A stretch of 64,000 nucleotides of DNA from Protostelium mycophagum (lineage: Eukaryota > Evosea > Variosea > Protosteliida > Protosteliaceae), in NCBI GenBank assembly GCA_002081555.1, contig KV920898.1:29367-93366 (forward strand), given 5' to 3'. How positions within the stretch are numbered: position 1 is the stretch's first letter; the number at the start of each line of letters is the position of its first letter. The notes below the pieces were generated by a model, which worked only from the letters and a program-made list of their open reading frames with translations, was not told the DNA's origin and did not search any database. Made by a program: the position numbers and the translations under genes. Below, one piece after another: positions 55,725-64,000 of the stretch.

Positions 55725-56873
55725 ATGATGTTCTCCCTTCAAAGTGGTCTCACCACTATTCCTCTCTTAGAAGGTGAGAACGTTATTGGCAGAGGTCCTG
55801 TTACTCGAATCAGGTGAGACCGAATTGAGAAGATAATATCATGTCTAATCGAAGAAGAGACCAGAGGGTGAGCCGGCGTCAAATCATCATTCACATCGAT
55901 TCGAATCATCAGAACATTGTGGTCACTCTGCTGGTGCGTCTTGTCGATTCACATTCAATCTAACACTCCCAGAATACCCACAGCACGGCTCATATCTGCC
56001 GGAATGAAGACAAGATAATTCTAGATGCGACGAATAACAGCTCAAAACTCGAGCAGGATGATACAATCACTCTATTCAATGATGAATTCCCCTTTCGGTT
56101 GCAAAGTCCCTTCGAAAAACAAGAATCACTGACGGTACACGCACCCTCTATATGCACCTTCTCTCGCTCATCAGTTTAGAGGACTAGACGCTCTGAAGCC
56201 ATCAAACGAAAATTTCACGATGTGACGGTCTGTTTTGAATCTCAATCGAGCCAAGTAGACAAGATGGAAGTACCAAAAATCAACGTTGAAAGAGCCATTG
56301 ATGAGATTGTTGAGAAAGAAGAAGAGGAAGGCTTGACCACTTTGGAGAAGTACCGAAAAAAGCTGAAGTGCAGATCCATTGTCACACTTCCTGATGGAAG
56401 CGAGGTGAATTTTGCATTTTCCAATCTCTAATTCGGCTGATCAATCAGATTTCAGTCTTTGCATCACCAAAGAAAGGGGAGTCAGTTAAGAGAACGAATA
56501 AATCACAAAAAAGGTAATTATTGTCAAGTCGTTCAGAATACATTAATCTCACTCAGCAATACCCCAAAGAGGAGAAAAGTCGAGGAAAGTTCACCCTGCT
56601 GTACAAAAGAGAAATCTACAACGGTCAGTAGCTTTTGTGCTGTACAAGATGGTTCAGTATTGATGTCCATAGGATTACAATTTTAAGAAGATCGGATGCA
56701 AATACATAGACTACAAGGACATGATGCTGCAGATCCCTTGGTTGACATTGCCGGAAATGCGAAGGACATTGAAAGAGATGAATGAGGATCACAGCGGGAC
56801 AAAAGAGGTTCTTAGGAAGAGGTTATCAGCGGTCGTATCTGGTCGCTTGCACGATAAAGAAACAAAACTATAG
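55725..56873 (+). CDS. FHA-domain protein with C-terminal SAP-like motif
   Basis: The FHA domain opens the protein: MMFSLQSGLTTIPLLEGENV then IGRGPVTRI and DQRVSRRQIIIHID. This is close to the FHA of the PNKP/aprataxin/APLF group (GRGP, RVSRRH-type), which bind phosphothreonine on XRCC1 or XRCC4. The middle is acidic and helical (VERAIDEIVEKEEEEGLTTL, TLPDGSEVNFAF). The C-terminal MRRTLKEMNEDHSGTKEVLR KRLSAVV fits a SAP DNA-binding helix-turn-helix. About five introns interrupt it, and the stop is at 56873. A DNA-break repair adaptor is the likely role (inference). It is convergent with the DUF6625-like gene, 98 bp away. Confidence 0.75.
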
Positions 56874-56971
56874 ATAGAGCTAGGGTGATTCTGATTTATG
56901 TGTTTGGCGACTGCCTTCGTCCATGTTGTAGATGATCTTGTCGCCAAAGATAGATATGGATTCATTTGGTC

Positions 56972-59187
56972 CTACAGGTGTCTTTCTAAATCGTGCCTGA
57001 TTTTCTTAGGAAGATCCCATGTGTTTGTGAGCAAATTAATGATGATGAACTGTCAAAACTTCTATTTATAAATATTTAAATTGTAAATAACAAATCGTAT
57101 TTGCCCCAAATCACAAAAACACGCAAGAGATACCAATAAAATCTTTTTGTCTTTTCATAAGAATAAAAGCAACTCACCATCTGTTTGATGTTAAAAAGGT
57201 GAAACACGGCAGCTTCTCTATACGGCACCATCCTATCGCCTATCCTCACTGACTTGTAGATCGGACTCTGAATGGCCGCCCGCCACACTTTCCCGAAACT
57301 CTCGTTCTTGTAAACGATCATCATAGACATGGGGGGGATGTCGTCTTCTGGTATCTCGAGACATTGCCTTGCGGAGGGAACTACCCAATTGAGGTTGTAT
57401 TCACCGATTCCGGGAACTTCACAATGGTATGCGACACGCTGGTGTGTTTGAGTGAGTTGTAGAGGTATTCGTACTTATACAAAATGATATTTCGAGAAAA
57501 ATAACTTATTAAGTCGAAAAGTCTAAGTTAAATGCTGCGATTCTCTCGCCTCTTTTAAAATGATATTTTCTACACCACTCGATCTGTGTCTGCCAAAGTT
57601 GTCTTTTGGACATTATAAAACTCTGCTTCGAAATAAATACTCACCTGCGCCCCGTAAAACCGCAAGACTTTGTCGTAAATATCGATCCTCTTCCTTCGCA
57701 CGTCCCCATGCATCTTCATGATGTCTTCTGAACCCAATGAATCGGGTACTTGCAATACCCTCTTAAATTGACTTCCTCCTCGCATGTCGATGTGATACCC
57801 TTGGTGATTGATCTGCTCATCGGGATACCAAGTAAGGTAATCAGACAGTACCAGCCATTTGATGTCGGGTGCCGCCACGATGGCCTGAGGTGGTGAGTGA
57901 TGACGCCATAGTTTCGTTTAAACCGACCCTTGTCAGAGCGCCTTCATCTGAGGCACCGTAGGGGCTGCTGCAACCACTGATGTCAGGTTTACGCATGAAA
58001 ATCTGAAGAGGTCAGAAATGTAAGTCTGCGATCAGATGCAATCACTTGTTTAAAGGATAAGGGTGTCTGTAAACCCCAAATTTCAGTCCAAATATTGTTT
58101 AGCCTCGGCCTCAATCTAAAAATCGTGGAGGCACCGGGAAACCAAAGAGTGTGGTGTTCCACGGTTTTCAAAGCTGCGAAATACATCAGGTTCTCCTTTA
58201 GAATTGTGACTACTACACCTTGCTATGCTACAACAAAACATGCCAACAGAGCACCAAAAAACAGAAGGTAATTTAGACATCAAAATAAATATTTATTTTT
58301 CAAAAGGTGTCTTCTGTTGTTTTTTTCTACATGATTCTGATGGTTTGTGCAAACTCAAAATACGCTCTGTATATATATCGAAATCTCGTACCCATTACAT
58401 CGAATTGATTTAGCATTCTCCATGGAAGCATGTGTTGTAGATCTCCAACAAAGGTGTCCATATCTATGCGAAACCAATGTGAGAACGGCTTTGTTCTGCC
58501 TGGCCAATTATGGTTGATATAATCTTCAAAAACACTGGGATACGCCACTTTCAATTCGGTGATTGCATATGGATCTTGCATGAATCTGAAATGATGTGAG
58601 GTGCAATCATTTTGAGAAGTAAAGCCAGGGTGATTTGGCTTTTTTATTGACGTTTTTGATTGATCAGAGCAGCTGTCATTCTAATTAACATACTCTGTAA
58701 ATAGCGGATAAATCATGTCGTATTCTTCTTTTGTGCATTCCCACACTTTGCACATCTTTGTTGCAAACAGCTTGATCAGGTGTGATTTTGGTATGCATAC
58801 AAACTTGATGTTAGCTTCGAAGTAGGTGTCGCCGAATGGTCCTGGGCAAATTCCAGGAGATCCTGTTGTTGCAGGTACCAACAGTGAAATGTTGGGATTG
58901 CGCTTGATCGTGTTGAGGAAGTCAAAGACGTATGAAGGTGGTTGTTCGCCCATCCAAACTGAGATCGCCAAAATGGGAGGCTCATCCCACGTCTCTTGGA
59001 ACATATCTTCATTTTGATCATGGCTGAACCACTCAGTGGATTCTGGTTTTGGATGATCTCTATGTAAACGTCTAAATGCTTCAGAAATCATGCTTCAAAA
59101 GAATGACATTCACATGGTAAAGGCCAACATGAAGCCTGATACCGCCAAGACCATGCATGCCAGTATCACATGCCAACTCTTATTCAT
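56972..59187 (-). CDS. Type II membrane glycosyltransferase, DUF6625-like
   Basis: The start MNKSWHVILACMVLAVSGFM at 59187 is a signal anchor, as in Golgi glycosyltransferases. A stem with RDHPKPESTEWF is followed by ILAISVWMGEQPPSYVFDFL, NPNISLLVPATTG, NIKFVCIPKSHLIKLF and LKVAYPSVFEDYI. HWFRIDMDTFVGDLQ carries the DxD metal site (DMD). This order matches the DUF6625 family of putative GT-A enzymes. The later exons give HTLWFPGASTIFRLRP, KPDISGCSSPYGASDEGA, IKWLVLSDYLTWYPDEQINH, FGKVWRAAIQSPIYKSVRIG and a C-terminus NLLTNTWDLPKKIRHDL. Substrate unknown. It lies 118 bp downstream of the next glycosyltransferase gene on the same strand. Confidence 0.75.
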
Positions 59188-59305
59188 GTCATCTGTATTG
59201 AGGGTTTGTATTTGCTGCCCTGTGTGCTTCTAATGTTCGATTCCGAAAAATCGTGAAGATGATTTTGTTTTTTATTTCTGGCGAAACTTGGAAAATTTAA
59301 CTATC

Positions 59306-61477
59306 TTAAGGCTCAAAAGTTTCACTCGCTTTGTACTCTTTAAATCCCTGGTTCTTAGCTCTGTTGGAAGAAAAAGCCCCGATATGCTGTCGACACGTCA
59401 TTCTACAACCCCATCTACAACTCTCACCTGCACTAAATTTGGCACCAACAGTAATCTCTGCAGTTGGTTTTCCTTGGCGTATCTGTCCAGCAGCAAGTCT
59501 ACGGGCTCCTTGTTGTAATATTTGAGGAAGTGATCACTTAGAGATCGTGTTCTTGTGTTAGAGAAGACGATGCCCACTGTGAATGCTTCTGGATGGAAAG
59601 GGTATAGACCTGTTTTTCTCAGCTAAAGAGTGTTTCTGATCTCAGCGGCTTGTGACAAAAGTTTGCAGAGGAGATCTACAACGAGACAAAACGAATTCTT
59701 CTGAAATTTCCAAAGACTTGGAACTATTGCACAGAAACATTGAGTAAATATGGATGTATGTACAGATAAAAGGATTAGAAGTCCTTACCCTCCGGGAAAG
59801 GCGTGATGACATTCTGTTTTCCGATAGAGTACAACATGTACCCTGATGTGATTGAAAACAATAGACATAATATGGTGATTAATCTCATGTGCCTGTGGCT
59901 GAAGGTCAATATGGTCTTTCCTTCTGTCAAGTGTCAGAAGATTCTGAATTCTTTGACAAATATTGAATCGTGGACCAAGAGGTGGGTCTTCTGCACAATG
60001 TAGATCTCTGTGGCGAAGCCACAAACATGTTTTTTGGTACACTTTTTATCTGCAATAAAAACTGTTCATTTGTGTCAATATGCGTGGACTTACCAAAAAT
60101 GCTCATCAGAATCACGGAGAAAAAAGTGATGATCGTGCCAAAGACGAAGCTGAGGAATGGGAAGAGCAAGGAGTCCTCTACAGACCATCCAGACCAAAAC
60201 TCTGAGTAGAAGAGTCTCACAAAAAGCCACGGCTGGAGGTTGTCATCTTTCGCTGTGTCGGTTCAAACATACGTGTTCGAGGGTTGATGTCGGGCCACCG
60301 TGCTGAGCGGCAGACTTTTCGGCCTGCTCGAGAGGAGTAAGAGCTCTTCTATAGAGCTTTTGCACAAAATGCGATGTGACGATGAGATCATCCTCCAGCA
60401 GAAGCGTGTACCTAAAAGGTCAATAAAAAAGGAGTGCATCCGCCGGGAATTGAACCCGGTTCGCGTGCTTGGAAGGCACGCATCATACCATTAGACCACG
60501 GATGCTGTTGTAATCGCCGTCAATTTGAGACTATCGTTTCGTAACAAAGCATTTCGTTTTTATTATTCAAGTAAAGATCACAAACAAAACAACCCTTACG
60601 GGTTGAAATTGTCAAAGTCTTACTTGGACAACTTCTCGCATATTCTAAGACCGAATGCATAATCTACTGTTTCTTTGTGGGCCCAGTCGCTTTCGTTCTC
60701 GAATCCCGGCGGATAAATCTGACAACAATTAAATCCTCTCGTGAAACCAGAAAACATTTTTTGACACATGTTCAAAAATAAAAATTGACACGTTCATTAT
60801 TGGGCAGATGAGGTCCTTACTTGTGATGCCTCTGTGCGGTGCAGTACAGGAACTAATGTCTTCAGAGACATTGCATCCGGGTGATCGTTGATGTCTTTCA
60901 TCGTGTTTAATACAAAGAAAACAACTCTATTCGAAACCTGAAGTATCTTGTCATCATCATCACTCGGAAAAGTGCTCTCAGTCACCTCAGCGTCGAGTCC
61001 TTTGATGATGGAGGCGACTGTCTCTAAAATGTATTTCTGAGGTCTTCGATCTACTGTCACAACCCCAATACATAAATCCTTCTTAGGAAGCTGATTGAAG
61101 AATGTCAGAAAAGCATGTTAGAATGAGGGACAACATTTTCCTGATCATGTAATATACCACAGACTCACCTCTTTCCCTTCTGAAGTGTTATTGTCGTAAG
61201 CGTTGTGAAACCTCTTCCAAAACTCCTTCATATTCTCATTTAATTGTGTCCTCTTTGCTAGCAGATCTTCATCGCTCATTCTGGGATCCTTCAAGGAACT
61301 TATGTAACTGAGAGATTGTCTCTCCCTCTCTTTAGCTAATTCCATTTCCACATCTTCATCTTTGTAAAATGTAGAGTATTTGATGTGTTGGTACTGATTG
61401 GCGAGATACGAATAGAAGAGCGCCAATTGACAGAAGATGGTGAGCAGGATAAACAGACGGACGAGATTGCGATTCAT
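59306..61477 (-). CDS. MGAT4-like (GT54) N-acetylglucosaminyltransferase homologue
   Basis: MGAT4 enzymes add beta-1,4-GlcNAc branches to N-glycans in the Golgi. The start MNRNLVRLFILLTIFCQLAL at 61477 is a signal anchor. A helical stem follows, then LPKKDLCIGVVTVDRRPQKY with ILETVASIIKGL, the family N-terminal core motif. IYPPGFENESDWAHKETVDY and YTLLLEDDLIVTSHF (EDD, the metal/donor site) follow. The distal part has FVRLFYSEFWSGWSVEDSLL, two more hydrophobic segments, KEPVDLLLDRYAKENQLQRL, LLVPNLVQ and HIGAFSSN. The last two match the family motif PSLFQHIG-SS. It ends YKASETFEP at 59306. The extra distal membrane segments resemble fungal GT54-like proteins. Intron 60412-60623 holds a tRNA-Gly gene on the same strand. 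Confidence 0.82.
60435..60505 (-). tRNA. tRNA-Gly: tRNA-Gly (TCC), inside a protein-gene intron
   Basis: A 71-nt cloverleaf. Acceptor GCATCCG/CGGATGC with discriminator A; D-arm TGGTCTAATGG; anticodon stem CGTGC/GCACG around CTTCCAA, giving TCC; T-arm GGGTTCAATTCCC. CCA is not encoded and there is no tRNA intron. It lies wholly inside intron 60412-60623 of the GT54-like gene, same strand. A short T-run follows downstream. Confidence 0.97.
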
Positions 61478-61848
61478 CTCATCTGATTCCTTTTTTTGCG
61501 CGAGAATTTGTTGCTGTCTGTCTCATTGTAGACCGTCTGACACACGAATAAAGTGTTTGGTCCTTGATCATCGAGCTTGTCGGTTTTTCAGGTGTTGCAT
61601 ATGATAAGGACGCAACGGCATCACTCTGTTTACTGTTTTCAGTGAGCTTGTGCAGCAAATATTTGCGTGGTGAACTTCCCATTTCTCCCATACTAGAAGT
61701 GACTTCACAAGATCTCCGCGGAGGTTTAAAAAATGGTTCAATTCTCCCTGCGAATCGTCGACTGGAGAATCAGATGATAACAACCATGTCGACGTTTTTG
61801 ATCAACGGATCTTTTGGATTTCTTTTGGGACACGGCAACCACGCGACG

Positions 61849-63140
61849 ATGGCAGAGACGACATGCCTCACCTGCTTCAACCAACATAAGAAGAACCACA
61901 GCCGCTGTCCTTATTGCCAAGAATGGATATCTCAGTTCGCGTTGATGGTACACACAGCCAAGTGCTTAAAGAGTTACGCTGCAAAGAATGGCGTCGAATT
62001 AGAATGCTGTGACCACAGATCTGAAGGTGATTCGACGAGGGTGTGAACGTGTTGACGTCATGCAGCTGCCGAAACAACCAAGAAGAGAAAAACGGATGCA
62101 CCGACTGACAAGTCCGGCCCTCAAAGAGTTAATAATCTGGCTGCCTCTGCAGACTGGTCTATTTCCGATGAAAATCTGGTGGGATCTTATCGTCGGAAGG
62201 TCTATGAAATGGCAATCAGGGGTGTATCTCTCATGAGTGGAGGAAACAATGCTGAAGCAGTCGATTGGTTCACTGTCTGCATCCATCTGGAACCCAATAA
62301 TCATGTCTTGTATGCCAACAGATCTGCGGCCTTTACTGATCTTCGTCATTATGAGAAGGCCATTGCCGACGCAGACAAGGCGATCGCGATCAATCCACGC
62401 TGGCCTATGGTATGTCGCAGTAAACACCGATCTTGTCATGATGTGACAAGAACTTCTTTTGATCCGCTCAGGGCTTTCGCCATAAAGCCACAGCCTGCTT
62501 TTTGCTAAAGAGATACGACGAGTCTCTACAAGCCTGTAAAGCCGGTCTCAGCATTGAGCCACAAAATGAATTCTTGTTAATAGGAAAAAAACAGGTGAAT
62601 TTATTTTAAATTGAAATTTATTTTAAATTGAGATTGGTACAAATCCGTGTCCGCGGGTAATAAATCAGTCTAAAAATAGAATGAGGTGGAAGTAAGAGTT
62701 GAAGCACAGAACTACAACGAGAGGGGCGAAGAGCTCATTGCAAGAAACAAATTCAAAGAGGCATCTGAAAGGTTCACACAAGCGATTGACAAGGACCCGA
62801 CGGAAACTGCCTTCTGGGGTAACCGGTGTGACGTATACGTGTCCCTGGGAAAATTCCAAGAGGCCCTGAAAGATGCAGACCAGTGTATACAATTGAGACC
62901 AGAATGGGCCAAGGTGAATTTCGCCTTGGAATATTTCTGAACAAATTTTTATATGATACGAAAAGTTATATAATTTGTTGAACTTCTCAGGGACATCAAC
63001 GCAGAGGAGATGTGTTACACCGAATGAACAAATATGATGATGCTGAAGCAGCATATACCGCAGCTTTGAGTCTTGACCCGGAGAACCCCCAGATCTTAAA
63101 GAGGAGGCAGTGGAATATGGAAGCTGCTCGTAAACCCTAA
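61849..63140 (+). CDS. Zinc-finger plus TPR co-chaperone-like protein
   Basis: The N-terminus MAETTCLTCFNQHKKNHSRC PYCQEWI has four Cys in CxxC pairs followed by HTAKC, a small zinc-binding module. A linker (TKKRKTDAPTDKSGPQ) leads to TPRs. The first set holds EAVDWFTVCIHLEPNNHVLY, ANRSAAFTDLRHYEKAIADA and DKAIAINPRW. The second set holds NERGEELIARNKFKEASERF, FWGNRCDVYVSLGKFQEALK and GDVLHRMNKYDDAEAAYTAA. The N-x-R-K spacing resembles Hsp90/Hsp70 clamp TPRs as in STI1/HOP or TTC proteins. It ends MEAARKP, and the stop codon lies in a telomere-like TAAACCCTAAACC motif. An in-frame upstream ATG exists, but the zinc module begins at 61849. Confidence 0.78.
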
Positions 63141-63149
63141 ACCTCTGTC

Positions 63150-64000
63150 GTTTTTGCAATTTCTTTTCTAAATTCGAAAAATAGTCGATTACTTTATTTC
63201 GGTGGATACAATTGTTGAATGACCACTGTATACACCCAGCAACCCCAAATATCTAACCAGACCGCGGATAAAATGGGGTAGATGTTTGATCATCAAAAAA
63301 ATAATGAAAGCAGAAAAAATATTGAGCATTTTATGCACCTCTCTTGTACACCTCAATGTGCGTGGATGTCGACTTAGCTGGCTTTGGGAGTCAACCAAAA
63401 TATAGAATATGCCATGCTGGTAAAGGACCATAGGAGGTGCTTTGATTTTAGTTTCAAATGGCCGGGCTTAACAATCCAAGCAGCAAAACTAGTGTGATTG
63501 TGCATTCGCTACGACGCACCTACCTGGGAACCTGAGAGCAACTGTGATGACCGGGCTGTTATCAATTGTTACTGGACATCCAGACAACCTCCACGTGATC
63601 AAACAACGATAAACACCGCTAGAAACACCAAGAAAGAAGGGGAGTGATGTTGTGAAAACGACATTAAAATACAAGTAGCAGCGAAGCGCTGAGCTTTGGC
63701 AAATCCAGCATTGTAGACAAGCAACTAACGCCATTCTGACCCTATCTACAACGCAACAACTCTTAATAAAACCTCAGTCTGTCTGAAGAGACGGAGTTGA
63801 GACCACAGTAGCGTTTCAACTTCTTTATTTCTTCACTGCTCCCGCGTTCCACTCCTGCCGTCTCAGAGTTTGAGACAACAAATGGTCTGAGAGTGGAAGC
63901 TGATCTTTTGTCTGTGAGATGTGCAATACCACTGAGGAACTGACAGAGCAAGAGGATATTGAACATCCAACATGTGATCTCTCTCTCCAACTCTGAAAAG
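63150..64000 (-). CDS. Possible minus-strand gene fragment, unresolved
   Basis: Three minus ORFs hold hydrophobic segments: FNILLLCQFLSGIAHL (63763-63990), FNVVFTTSLPFFLGVSSGVY (63489-63734) and MLNIFSAFIIFLMI (63189-63431). They could be exons of one membrane or secreted protein reaching beyond the right edge. I could not join them with confidence or name a family. Confidence 0.25.

Overview
This is a gene-dense, intron-rich nuclear segment from a free-living eukaryotic microbe. There are two nuclear tRNA genes. Protein genes are cut by many short GT-AG introns, most of those I resolved being about 36 to 70 nt, such as a 36-nt intron in TRAX and a 43-nt one in RibBA. The proteins include eukaryote-specific families: retinoblastoma, eIF5A, a CFP1-like Set1-complex subunit, TRAX, RhoGEF, LIM, SOAT/DGAT1 and a GT54-like glycosyltransferase. 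The gene mix (a retinoblastoma protein beside a plant- or bacterium-like fused RibBA, an ankyrin-LCAT/PDAT protein, and a RhoGEF whose tail resembles a TSET TTRAY subunit) would fit an amoebozoan-type protist. That placement is inference. Short TTTAGGG-type telomere-like motifs are scattered through introns and gaps.

Layout. 1-7 kb: TRAX (minus, cut by the window edge), a small unrecognised plus gene, then a large minus gene for a RING protein with two different 14-residue repeat arrays. 7-13.8 kb: retinoblastoma-like protein (minus), eIF5A (minus), tRNA-Phe. 14.3-18.8 kb: ankyrin-LCAT/PDAT acyltransferase (plus). 19-25 kb: a large minus gene ending in a degenerate kinase domain. 25-35.4 kb: a small plus gene, CFP1-like PHD protein, a zinc-ribbon protein, RibBA, two unrecognised genes, a CCR/DFR-like reductase and a three-LIM protein. 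35.4-43.1 kb: a long coiled-coil protein and a MaoC-type dehydratase (both minus). 43.8-51.1 kb: RhoGEF-C1 protein (plus). 51.1-55.7 kb: SOAT/DGAT1-like acyltransferase and an unrecognised gene (both minus). 55.7-64 kb: FHA-SAP protein (plus), two adjacent Golgi-type glycosyltransferase genes (minus, the second with tRNA-Gly in an intron), a zinc-finger TPR protein (plus) and unresolved ORFs.

Themes. Several genes belong to cell-cycle, chromatin and DNA-damage functions (RB, CFP1, FHA-SAP, possibly the TQ-repeat RING protein), and E2F-like TCCCGCC motifs lie upstream of RB and FHA-SAP. Two acyltransferase genes (PDAT/LCAT-like and SOAT/DGAT1-like) suggest neutral-lipid synthesis. Two neighbouring glycosyltransferases suggest Golgi glycosylation.

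The most unusual signals are dispersed short elements. The octamer TCTACAAC/GTTGTAGA occurs about 45 times by eye, where chance predicts about 2. A TGCGGC-NNN-GCCGCA palindrome recurs in introns and gaps. The same octamer sits in each unit of both 42-bp coding arrays of the RING gene. Exon boundaries were inferred by eye from splice signals and family similarity, so gene spans are firmer than individual exons.
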